Part shown: positions 34,381-42,388 of the stretch, in pieces
Numbering within the stretch: the stretch's first letter is position 1
Layout: each line of letters starts with the position of its first letter
DNA from: WTJD01 sp964225175
Lineage (GTDB): Bacteria; Pseudomonadota; Gammaproteobacteria; Xanthomonadales; SZUA-36
Assembly (NCBI GenBank): GCA_964225175.1
Contig: CAXQNK010000042.1
Span: 1 to 64,000 of the forward strand
Direction: 5' to 3'
DNA length: 64,000 nucleotides
The notes under the pieces: model-generated
The model's input: only the letters and a program-made list of their open reading frames with translations
Told to the model about the DNA's origin: nothing
Databases searched by the model: none
Program-made: the position numbers and the translations under genes

Positions 34381-35373
34381 TCAGCAAGAGAGACCTGCGG
34401 GCGGCGGCTCATCGCCCAGGGTTGTTCCCAATTCCTGCAAGAGTTCGAAGGTCAGTCGGTCGCGGGCTTCGAGCGCCTCGAGGTTATCTTCGAGCTGTTC
34501 CCTGCTCGAGGCGCCCAGCAGGACCGTTGAGACATGTGGGTTTTCAAGACACCAGAGCAATGCGAGGTGATGGAGAGCGATGCCATATCGGGCAGCTAGC
34601 GCACTTAACTCGCGGGTCTTGGCAATCTGTGCCTGTCCTTCGGGTGAGGCGAACTTCCCCGCCAGCCACTCATATCCCGTTAAGGTCATTCTTGAACCCG
34701 CCGGTATGTCCTCGTTGTACTTGCCTGTCAGAAGGCCTGACGCCAGCGGCGAGAAAATGGTCGCTCCGATGCCAAAGCGTTCAAGCACCGGGCGCAACTC
34801 CACCTCGAATCTTTCCCGGTCAAACAGGTTATACCGAGGTTGCTCCACGGAAGGAGGCGTGAGATGCCATCGCTCCGCCACGTCGTAAGCCTCCGCAATC
34901 TGTTGCGCATCCCATTCTGAAGTTCCCCAATATAAGACCTTACCCTGTGTGATTAGATCGTGCATGGCACGAACGGTTTCCACTATGGGCGTCTCGATGT
35001 CGGGTCGATGACAGAAATACAGGTCGAGATAATCCACCCGCAATCGCCTCAGGGCTGCATGACACGCCTCCGTGACGTGCTTCCTGCTCAGGCCGATCTG
35101 CGTGGGCTTGGAGCCACCCCAGAACACTTTGCTCGAGACGCACCAGGTATCCCTTGGTTTGTCCAGGGTTTGCAGCGCTTCGCCCATGAGGCGTTCCGAT
35201 TCACCCTGCTCGTAAGCCTCTGCATTATCGAAAAAATTGACGCCCTGATCATAGGCCAGGGCCAACATGTCGACTGCTGCATTGCCCTGGACCTGCCGGC
35301 CAAAAGTGACCCATGAGCCCAAAGAAAATTCGCTCAGCTTCAGACCCGAAATGCCCATCCTCCTGTATTCCAC
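34381..35373 (-). CDS. Aldo/keto reductase (Kv-beta-like family)
   Basis: NADPH-dependent reductase of the aldo/keto reductase superfamily. The barrel starts EYRRMGISGLKLSEFSLGSWVTFG. Catalytic Asp and Tyr lie in NFFDNAEAYEQGESERLMGEAL, the Lys in SSKVFWG, and His in DLYFCHRPD; the cofactor segment is LLGASSREQLEDNLEALE. This is the subfamily with potassium-channel beta subunits. The in-frame GTG at 35373 gives the usual N-terminus; an ATG at 35469 would add 32 residues. It is divergent from the nucleoside hydrolase gene. Confidence 0.92.
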   Translation of the reverse strand: MEYRRMGISGLKLSEFSLGSWVTFGRQVQGNAAVDMLALAYDQGVNFFDNAEAYEQGESERLMGEALQTLDKPRDTWCVSSKVFWGGSKPTQIGLSRKHVTEACHAALRRLRVDYLDLYFCHRPDIETPIVETVRAMHDLITQGKVLYWGTSEWDAQQIAEAYDVAERWHLTPPSVEQPRYNLFDRERFEVELRPVLERFGIGATIFSPLASGLLTGKYNEDIPAGSRMTLTGYEWLAGKFASPEGQAQIAKTRELSALAARYGIALHHLALLWCLENPHVSTVLLGASSREQLEDNLEALEARDRLTFELLQELGTTLGDEPPPAGLSC

Positions 35374-35533
35374 TGATTGGTCTGCCTTGGTTGCCGCGTC
35401 TTCCGCCCGGGAAGTATATCCATCAACCGATGGTCGTGAAATCTGCCCGCCGGGACGATCATCCGGCATGGGCGGCTGATCTGGTTAGGTAACATTGCAA
35501 TTTATGACCTCGGTAGGCCAAACTGCGGCTCCA

Positions 35534-36484
35534 ATGACCGACTCGCGACGACAAATCATCATCGACTGTGACCCGGGGCAGGATGATGCCGTGATGCTTT
35601 TGATGGCCATGGCAATGCCCGAGACCCTTGATATTCTTGGGATCACTGCCGTGGCCGGAAACGTTCCGCTCGAATTAACCCAACGTAACATTCGAATCAT
35701 TCGTGAGTTGGCTGCACGACCGGAAATCCCGGTTTTCGCAGGATGCGCCCAACCACTCGAGCGTGAGTTGATTACGGCCGAAAATGTTCACGGCAGCACG
35801 GGCATCGATGGTGCTCGCGTCATAGAACCGCGGCAGCCTCTGGCACAGGAGCATGCTGTCGATTTCATGATTGACACCCTCACCGGTGCCGCTGAGCGAT
35901 CCGTTTCTCTCGTGCCCACGGGCCCGCTCACAAACATAGGGAGCCTGTTGAGGCGACGACCCGATCTCGCCGACCGTGTCGAGGAGATCGTGCTTATGGG
36001 AGGCGCCATGCGGGAGGGCGGCAACGTCACGCCCTCCGCCGAATTCAATATTCGCGTCGACCCGGAGGCCGCAGAAACGGTGCTCAGCAGCGGCATAAAA
36101 ATCACCATGGTACCCCTTGATGTCACGCACCAGGTCCTGGTTGATCGCGAGAGCCTGGCTGAGATTCGTGGCATGCGCTCTGAAGTGGCGCGAGCCACTG
36201 CGGGTATGCTTGAATTTTTCAATCGCCATGATTCCGAGAAATACGGCAGCGAGGGCGCACCGCTCCATGATCCCTGCACAATCGCCTGGATCCTTCGACC
36301 GCAACTCTTCGAAGGCCGACAGTGCAATGTGGCAATAGAAACGCAATCCCCGCTGACGCTGGGCCACACCGCAGTTGATTTCTGGGGCGTGACGCAACGC
36401 CCACACAATGCCCTGTGGCTGCATAATGTCGACCGACAGGGTTTTTTTGACCTGCTGATAGAGGCTTTGGCGCGTTATGAGTGA
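35534..36484 (+). CDS. Inosine-uridine preferring nucleoside hydrolase family
   Basis: Hydrolyses the N-glycosidic bond of ribonucleosides to base and ribose. The N-terminal Ca2+ and substrate motif is IIIDCDPGQDDAVMLL, then GITAVAGN; the oxyanion/leaving-group region is NVHGSTGIDGARV and VPTGPLTNIGSLL, with LMGGAMREGGNVTPSAEFNIRVDPEAA as the family signature, and the His region is PLHDPCTIAWIL. About 316 residues is standard. Two in-frame ATGs (35504, 35534) are possible starts. Its stop overlaps the ribokinase-like start by 8 bases, consistent with the pair handling released ribose. Confidence 0.94.
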   Translation: MTDSRRQIIIDCDPGQDDAVMLLMAMAMPETLDILGITAVAGNVPLELTQRNIRIIRELAARPEIPVFAGCAQPLERELITAENVHGSTGIDGARVIEPRQPLAQEHAVDFMIDTLTGAAERSVSLVPTGPLTNIGSLLRRRPDLADRVEEIVLMGGAMREGGNVTPSAEFNIRVDPEAAETVLSSGIKITMVPLDVTHQVLVDRESLAEIRGMRSEVARATAGMLEFFNRHDSEKYGSEGAPLHDPCTIAWILRPQLFEGRQCNVAIETQSPLTLGHTAVDFWGVTQRPHNALWLHNVDRQGFFDLLIEALARYE

Positions 36485-37343
36485 GGGCGAAGTCCGCATT
36501 GCCGTGCTGGGTTCCGTCAACCTGGACCTGGTCGCCAGCGTACCCCGGTTTCCTGAAGCAGGCGAAACGCTCAGCGGAGCGACAGTAAAGCACCACCCGG
36601 GTGGCAAGGGTGCCAACCAGGCACTAGCGGCACGGCGCCTCGGTGCCGAGGTCTCCCTGGTCGCCTGCCTGGGCACCGACCCGGCCGCAGACGAGGCCCT
36701 GGCGCAGCTGCGTGAAGAACAGGTCCAGCTTGATTCCTGCAATTTCCTCGCGGACCACCCGACCGGACTCGCGCTCATTCTCGTCAACGCAGAAGGCGAA
36801 AACCAGATTGTGGTCGCGCCGGGCGCGAATGCCGCGTTCACCCCGGACCTAATGAAATTGCCTTCCTGCGACGCGCTTATTGCGCAACTCGAAGTGCCGC
36901 TGCCCACCATCGCGACTGCCGCGAATCACCACCAGGGGTTTTTTGCCTTGAATGCAGCGCCTGCTCGCCCAGTCGATCCACAACTTCTCGCCAGGGTGGA
37001 CCTGTTAATCGTTAACGAGCTCGAGGCTGCAACGCTGGGGGGCAATCTGGGCAAATATCGCGGGCTGCTCGCCAAGACGCTCGGGGGACGCGGGGCCATA
37101 TTGTACCGGGATGGCGAGGAGATCGCCCGGTCCGAACCGCCCAGGGTGGAGGTCGTAGACACAACCGGTGCCGGTGACGCGTTCACCGCCGCCCTGACCG
37201 TGGCCCTGATGGAAGGTGAGAGCGCGGAATCCGCACTCGACATCGCTTGCCTGTCCGCTGCAATCAGCGTCACCCGTGCCGGCGCGCAGAGTGCACCCAC
37301 CCGAGACGAAGTGAATGCCTGGCGATCTCCGGCGGCACGGTGA
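36477..37343 (+). CDS. Ribokinase-like PfkB family sugar kinase
   Basis: A 288-residue sugar kinase, most like ribokinase. The N-terminal signature is VLGSVNLDLVASVPRFPEAGET, followed by HHPGGKGANQALAARRLG; the C-terminal PfkB signature with catalytic Asp is DTTGAGDAFTAAL. The start ATGAGTGA overlaps the stop of the nucleoside hydrolase gene. Substrate is probably ribose or 2-deoxyribose from that hydrolase, which is inferred from coupling. Slightly shorter than E. coli RbsK (309). Confidence 0.92.
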   Translation: MSEGEVRIAVLGSVNLDLVASVPRFPEAGETLSGATVKHHPGGKGANQALAARRLGAEVSLVACLGTDPAADEALAQLREEQVQLDSCNFLADHPTGLALILVNAEGENQIVVAPGANAAFTPDLMKLPSCDALIAQLEVPLPTIATAANHHQGFFALNAAPARPVDPQLLARVDLLIVNELEAATLGGNLGKYRGLLAKTLGGRGAILYRDGEEIARSEPPRVEVVDTTGAGDAFTAALTVALMEGESAESALDIACLSAAISVTRAGAQSAPTRDEVNAWRSPAAR

Positions 37344-37484
37344 TGTGCAAACTGGCGCGCCGATGAATTGAAGCGGTCACTCAGGGACTGGATGCGACCG
37401 GGAAACATCTAGCAAAGTGACCGTGCTTTTGCCACAATCAGGTGTCCAAGGGGAACTGGTTCTTTTTAGATCACGGAGTTCATC

Positions 37485-39029
37485 ATGCGTCGCGGCAGAA
37501 AAGCCCGTCATGCCAATCCACCCAAAGCGTCGGCGATCCATCCCGGGATGCGGGGTGGGCAGTACCGCCCGCTCAGTGATGCAGACGTGGTTCGGGTCAG
37601 CGACGCGGTGTTCGATGTCCTTGAAAACATTGGCATGGGAACGCCCATTCCCGTTCTTGTTGAGCATGCCCTACCGAGAGGCTGCCACCTGAACGAACAC
37701 GGTCGGCTGTGTTTTCCGCGCAGCCTGGTGGAAGACGTGATCGCATCAACGCCCAAAGCCTTCCCCTTCATGGGGCGCGAATCCCGATATGACCTCGAAC
37801 TGGGCGGCGACCGGGTGTTTACTTACGGCGGTGGAGAAGCCGTCAACATGCTGGACCTCGGAGCAAAATCCTACCGGCCGTCTCGCCTGGAGGATATCTA
37901 CGACGCCGCACGTGTCGTGGACAAGCTGGACAACATACATGCGTTTTCGCGCCTGGTTGTGGCCACCGAGTTTGAAAATCAGCTGGAGTGCGACATCAAC
38001 ACCGCTTATGCCAGCGTCGCGGGCACTGCAAAACATACCGCCCTGACCTTCGCGGATGCATCCCATGTCGCCCCCGTGCTGGAGATGCTGCACATGATTG
38101 CCGGCGGCGAGAAGAAGTTTCGGGATCGACCGTTCTGCCACGGTGGGGGTTGCGCAATTATTTCACCCTTGCGTTACGGCGAGGACAATTCAGAAGTGTG
38201 CGTAGAGTCGGTCAAGTTCAACGCACCGGTTTGGATTGTTGTGGCGCCGCAAGCTGGTGCAACGGCACCTGCGGCGTTGGCAGGCGCGTTGGTGCAGTGC
38301 GTCGCAGAAGCGATTGCCGGCCTTTTGCTCGTTGATATGGTCGCACCCCGGCATCCCGTCATCGTCGGCCCCTGGCCCTTCGTATCCGACCTGCGCACGG
38401 GGAGCTTTACAGGTGGCAGCGGCGAAGAAGCCATCATCAGCGCGGCAGCGGCCCAGGTCATCAACCATTACGGGCTGGTGAGTTCGGTGGGCGCTGGCAT
38501 GACCGACGCCAAAGCACCCGATGCGCAAGCAGGATTCGAGAAAGGTATCGCGGTTGCCCTGGCCGCGCTCACCGGCTGCAACAATGTTTCCGAATCAGCA
38601 GGCATGGTCGGCAGCCTGATGGGTCTCTCGCTGGAATCACTGGTGATTGATAATGACATGTTGGGGCAGGTCATGCGGGCAGTGCGTGGCATCGAAGTCA
38701 ATGACGAAACGCTGTCACTCGACGTGATCCGTCATGCCGTGCACGGCGAAGGACACTTCCTGCGCGAAAGCCAAACACTGGACCTGATGCGCAGTGAATA
38801 TCACTATCCCGACCTCAGCGATCGCAGCACGCCGGCTGAGTGGGCGGACGCTGGTGCCAGGGACATTCGCCAGCAAGCCGCGGAAAAGGTCAGGGAGATT
38901 CTTTCCACGCACTATCCCAGCTACATCGACGCCGCAACCGATCAACGGGTGCGCGATCATTTTCCCATCCGGTTGGCGCAGGAGTTGATGGTTCCGGGCA
39001 ATCCCCGGTGGGCACTCGGCGCCGATTAA
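37485..39029 (+). CDS. MttB-like trimethylamine methyltransferase family protein (no pyrrolysine)
   Basis: A 514-residue TIM-barrel methyltransferase of the MttB superfamily, whose bacterial members lack pyrrolysine and demethylate quaternary amines such as glycine betaine, carnitine or proline betaine onto a corrinoid protein. There is no in-frame UAG. Typical wording is VFDVLENIGMGTPIP, GRESRYDLELGG, YGGGEAVNML, and the C-terminal EYHYPDLSDRSTPAEW. The start has CACGGAG ahead of the ATG. No corrinoid-binding MttC-like protein, reactivase or methyl-acceptor gene lies nearby, so partners must be elsewhere. Substrate unknown. Confidence 0.88.
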   Translation: MRRGRKARHANPPKASAIHPGMRGGQYRPLSDADVVRVSDAVFDVLENIGMGTPIPVLVEHALPRGCHLNEHGRLCFPRSLVEDVIASTPKAFPFMGRESRYDLELGGDRVFTYGGGEAVNMLDLGAKSYRPSRLEDIYDAARVVDKLDNIHAFSRLVVATEFENQLECDINTAYASVAGTAKHTALTFADASHVAPVLEMLHMIAGGEKKFRDRPFCHGGGCAIISPLRYGEDNSEVCVESVKFNAPVWIVVAPQAGATAPAALAGALVQCVAEAIAGLLLVDMVAPRHPVIVGPWPFVSDLRTGSFTGGSGEEAIISAAAAQVINHYGLVSSVGAGMTDAKAPDAQAGFEKGIAVALAALTGCNNVSESAGMVGSLMGLSLESLVIDNDMLGQVMRAVRGIEVNDETLSLDVIRHAVHGEGHFLRESQTLDLMRSEYHYPDLSDRSTPAEWADAGARDIRQQAAEKVREILSTHYPSYIDAATDQRVRDHFPIRLAQELMVPGNPRWALGAD

Positions 39030-39111
39030 AGACTCGACAAAAGTCAGCTCAGAACTGTCAATTCCGACAGTTAATGAAATATTCATAATTCTTCGATAAT
39101 GAGGCCGTGAT

Positions 39112-39207
39112 ATGAACGTCGTGGTGCTCAAGGACAAGGGCATCGATAAACACCAAAAAGAGATGATAGGGAACATCAAATCAATTGGCGAAGGGCTGAC
39201 AACATGA
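39112..39207 (+). CDS. 31-residue leader ORF overlapping the thermonuclease-fold gene
   Basis: An ATG with GAGG seven bases ahead opens a 31-codon frame whose stop TGA overlaps the next gene's ATG in ATGA. The peptide runs MNVVVLKDKGIDKHQKEM followed by a Lys/Ile/Gly-rich end, charged and soluble. The clean ribosome site and the four-base overlap support real translation coupled to the following gene. No family recognised. Confidence 0.5.
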   Translation: MNVVVLKDKGIDKHQKEMIGNIKSIGEGLTT

Positions 39208-39710
39208 AAATCTTGATCACATTGAGCATCATCATCGGCGCAGCGACTGCTACATGGTTCGGTTTGCACAACGACCTGACCGCTGACACTGAGAAACTCG
39301 AGCTGTCCGGAACAGTCGTTGATGTGCTGGACGGAGATACGGTCAAAGTCACCATCGACGGGATTATTCGAAGAGTTGAACTGGCCGGAATCGATTCGCC
39401 CGAGGAAGGACAGCCTTTCGGCAATGCGGCGAAATATTTTCTCTCCGACACGGTTAATGGTCGCAGTGTCACCCTCACAAATGTCTCCACGAACGATTAC
39501 GGCGATCTCGTGGCGGAAATCATTCTGACCACGTTTTCCGTAAACGGAATGATGTTGACCAATGGCTATGCATGGGCGGAACGTGACCGGGGACGGAATT
39601 CGCACAAGAAGGGTTTGGAAACCCTCGCACGCAACAAGTCGCTCGGGCTCTGGCGGGACAGTAACGCCACCTCGCCCTGGGACTACCGCGAAATGCTCTC
39701 AAACTCCTGA
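39204..39710 (+). CDS. Thermonuclease (SNase)-fold protein with altered catalytic residues
   Basis: A 168-residue protein with an N-terminal signal/anchor (residues 3-20) and one staphylococcal-nuclease OB-fold domain. Typical elements are GTVVDVLDGDTVKVTIDG, VELAGIDSPEEGQPFGNAAKYFL and GYAWAERD. Of the three catalytic residues of the family, the Glu of IDSPE (residue 67) is kept, but the Arg of VRLxGIDxPE is Glu59 here (VELAGID), and the Arg of DxYGR is Asp101 (NDYGDLVAEI). Nuclease activity is therefore doubtful; a nucleic-acid or protein-binding role is possible. Coupled to the 31-residue ORF. Confidence 0.87.
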   Translation: MKILITLSIIIGAATATWFGLHNDLTADTEKLELSGTVVDVLDGDTVKVTIDGIIRRVELAGIDSPEEGQPFGNAAKYFLSDTVNGRSVTLTNVSTNDYGDLVAEIILTTFSVNGMMLTNGYAWAERDRGRNSHKKGLETLARNKSLGLWRDSNATSPWDYREMLSNS

Positions 39711-39733
39711 CCACCCTCACCATCGCTTCTGCA

Positions 39734-39764
39734 AACCGCCCGCCCAGCTGAATGGCGGGCGGTT
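39734..39764. terminator. Terminator-like hairpin after the thermonuclease-fold gene
   Basis: AACCGCCCGCC-CAGCTGAAT-GGCGGGCGGTT gives a perfect 11-bp stem with a 9-base loop, 24 bases beyond the stop. CCGTTT follows, a weak T-rich tail. The remainder of the gap to 40006 shows no gene. Confidence 0.75.
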
Positions 39765-40005
39765 CCGTTTACAGGAGCAAGCCTGCTCTCTTCCCAAAAG
39801 ACCGTTCGCGGCAATTTGCATTCGCTCGCGCCAAGCCATACTGCGAATCTGCCCCGAAGCCTTGCCATGACGTGTTCCTGTCGCCAATCAAAACCGCGGA
39901 TGGCTGTCCTTCTCCGCTAGCCGGTCACTGCAGGTCTTACCCGCTTGTAGTTGACGTTGTGCGTTAAGAATCTGGCACAATACACTTCGCAAGAGGGTCC
40001 GAACA

Positions 40006-41256
40006 ATGATGCAGAAGCTTTCAGAATTTCAGCATTGGATGGCCTTGGAGATGGGGCAATCCGCAGCGGCTAATTGGGCGGCGACCATCATCATGATGCT
40101 TGCTACAACTCTTGTTTTCCTTGCTTTTTGGTATCTGTTCAATCGCTTGACGCGAGCGCTCGACACGTTCATTGACGACAACACCGGTGATCGCATCACC
40201 TCACTCAGGATTCAGAAGCAGGCCCTGGTATCCGAGGAAGACCTCAGCCGCGTGCTGCACGGCATCGTGCGATTCATCTGGTGGATCGGGAGCGTGTTCC
40301 TGTTTCTGCTGTATCTCAATAGTGCCCTGAGTTATATCGACTGGTTCCACGAGCTGACGGTCAATATTTTCAGCGTGATTGCCGGTTCGCTTGCCCTGTT
40401 TGTTCGCTCAGTGGTCGGTTATTTCCCGAACCTCGTCATCATCCTGCTTATCACGCTGATTACACGGTTGTTTTTGCACCTTGTCCAACTGATCTTCAAA
40501 GGCATTCGCAGCCAGCGCATTCGCATACCGGGTTTTTTTCCAGAATGGGCCCGGACCACGTTCAATCTCGTTCGAATCGCCGTGATCATGCTGGCGGTAG
40601 TCGTCATTTTCCCTTATCTGCCCGGGGCGGAATCCCCCGCATTCAAGGGCCTGTCGATCTTCTTCGGGGTTCTTCTCTCGCTCGGGTCAACAGCAGCCAT
40701 CGCTCACATCGTGGCGGGCATTGTGATTACCTATACGCGGGCGTTCCGCATCGGAGACCGAGTTCGTATCGCGGATACAGAAGGGGACATCATCGAGCGC
40801 AATGCCTTTGTTACCAGGGTGCGCACGCCAAAAAACGTGGAAGTTGCCATACCCAACGCGATGGTTATGAACAACCACATCATTAACTACAGTGCCCAAG
40901 CGAGAATGCAAGGGGTCTTGCTGCATACCACCGTGACCATTGGTTACGAAGTGCCGTGGCCCAAAGTTCATGAACTGCTGATCGAAGCGGCGCGACGGAC
41001 CGAGCATCTTGAGCCGGAGCCCGAACCCTTCGTGCTGCAAACGGCGCTCCAGGATGACAATGTCGCTTATGAGCTCAATGCTTACACGGCCAAGCCAAGC
41101 GGAAAAACCCGGATCTACTCTGACCTGCATGCCAATATCCAGGATGTCTTCCGTGAGGCTGATCTCGAGATCCTGTCACCGCGGTACCGTGCTGTGCGTA
41201 CCGCAGCCAGTTCCACGGTGCCCCCCAACATTGGGGACGACCTCGAAACTCCGTAA
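40006..41256 (+). CDS. MscS-family mechanosensitive ion channel
   Basis: A 416-residue channel that releases osmolytes on hypo-osmotic shock. Four helices are visible (about residues 25-45, 88-105, 120-140 and 190-215), then the pore-lining helix with glycine/alanine packing FFGVLLSLGSTAAIAHIVAGIVITYT, and the beta domain FRIGDRVRIADTEGDIIERN, followed by the C-terminal alpha/beta domain with TTVTIGYEVPW. GAGGG precedes the ATG. The closest E. coli relatives are in the YbdG-like group by length. Single gene. Confidence 0.92.
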   Translation: MMQKLSEFQHWMALEMGQSAAANWAATIIMMLATTLVFLAFWYLFNRLTRALDTFIDDNTGDRITSLRIQKQALVSEEDLSRVLHGIVRFIWWIGSVFLFLLYLNSALSYIDWFHELTVNIFSVIAGSLALFVRSVVGYFPNLVIILLITLITRLFLHLVQLIFKGIRSQRIRIPGFFPEWARTTFNLVRIAVIMLAVVVIFPYLPGAESPAFKGLSIFFGVLLSLGSTAAIAHIVAGIVITYTRAFRIGDRVRIADTEGDIIERNAFVTRVRTPKNVEVAIPNAMVMNNHIINYSAQARMQGVLLHTTVTIGYEVPWPKVHELLIEAARRTEHLEPEPEPFVLQTALQDDNVAYELNAYTAKPSGKTRIYSDLHANIQDVFREADLEILSPRYRAVRTAASSTVPPNIGDDLETP

Positions 41257-41332
41257 TACTGATACCACGCCTCGCTTCTGAGCCGATCCCACAAGACAGG
41301 GCCGCTGCATGTGGACATTACCGCTGACTGCC

Positions 41333-42148
41333 TCAGCCTGCGATAGACTGCGTGCTCCCTCCATCAAACAGCAGGGCGGCGGGCATGTCCAGTGTCAGGG
41401 CCACGGGACAGTGATCCGACATCGGCACATCCACGACACACACGTCACGAGCGGGAATAGCCGGGCTGAGCAAAATGTGATCGATCGACCGCTGTGGCTG
41501 CCAGGACGGATAACTGGCCAGCCCTTCAGTCGGCGCCTCAAGCCCAAGCCTTGTACGAAAAGTCATGACCTCAGGACTGTGCGCTGTGGTGTTGAAATCG
41601 CCCATCACGACGAGATGTGGCAGCCCTGAAAGACGCTCCGCAAGGTACTCCAATTGCCGGCACCGCGCTCTACGACCCAACGCCAGGTGCACAACGACCA
41701 CCACCAGCCCCTCTTGCTCGCCGAACCGGACCTCCAGGGCGCCTCGACCTGGTATCGCGCCCGGCAGCCGGTGTTGCTCGACCGTTTGCGGCGACCAGCG
41801 GGCGAGAAACCCGTTACTGGTGAACGTCATGGTGCCCAATTTCCGGGTTGCCTGGTTAAACCAGTACGGTATTGCCGCGTGCGTCGCGATGTAGCGGGAC
41901 TGGTTAATGAACCCTGAGCGCAAGCTGCCCGCATCGGCCTCCTGCAGTCCGACCAGGTCATACTCACCGGCCAGAGCAGCGATGGCGTCCAGGTTCTCCG
42001 TGCGCTGAGAGTGGGGCAGTATTTGCCGCCAACTGTGCGTCACGTAGTGGTGAAAACGGTCGGTCGATGTCGCTGCATGGATATTGAAGGTCAGCAACTT
42101 TACCGCCACGGACTCAAGCCCGCACCCTGATCCTGATTGAATATTCAA
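41333..42148 (-). CDS. Endonuclease/exonuclease/phosphatase family protein
   Basis: A 271-residue metal-dependent phosphoesterase-fold protein. Motifs in order: VKLLTFNIHAAT (metal Asn), LVGLQEADAG (metal Glu), VVHLALGRRARCRQLEYLAERL (catalytic His), VVMGDFNTTAHS (Asp, Asn) and SIDHILLS plus the final SDHCPVAL (Asp-His). These fit the superfamily that includes sphingomyelinase-like and DNase I-like enzymes; the exact substrate is not fixed. The first codon here is a TTG; a GTG at 42109 or 42103 region is a possible later start. Head-to-head with the amidase gene. Confidence 0.88.
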   Translation of the reverse strand: MNIQSGSGCGLESVAVKLLTFNIHAATSTDRFHHYVTHSWRQILPHSQRTENLDAIAALAGEYDLVGLQEADAGSLRSGFINQSRYIATHAAIPYWFNQATRKLGTMTFTSNGFLARWSPQTVEQHRLPGAIPGRGALEVRFGEQEGLVVVVVHLALGRRARCRQLEYLAERLSGLPHLVVMGDFNTTAHSPEVMTFRTRLGLEAPTEGLASYPSWQPQRSIDHILLSPAIPARDVCVVDVPMSDHCPVALTLDMPAALLFDGGSTQSIAG

Positions 42149-42388
42149 GCTATCTTCGCCCTTCCCTGCCGAGCAGTGTCACTCTACCACGCTGCCCGTC
42201 GCGGAACAGCCCATCTGGAGTCGTGGCATAAAGATAGACATCCAAACGCGCCACTTGTTCGTTTGCCCCCGTCACGAGGCCGCTGGATTTTGCCAGGGCA
42301 TCTCAGCCCATCGGGCCGCGGCATCGGTCTTGCGAATCTGCCCGATGGACTTGAAAATGATGATTGTCAGAGCAAGTTGCGAGCGGTA

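Noticed and set aside
35675..36910. 411-residue open frame on the - strand over the nucleoside hydrolase and ribokinase
   Set aside because: Ser/Arg/Ala-rich antisense shadow spanning two real genes with conserved motifs.
37485..39029. Pyrrolysine-dependent MttB
   Set aside because: The frame runs through to a TAA with no internal in-frame UAG, so it is the non-pyrrolysine type.
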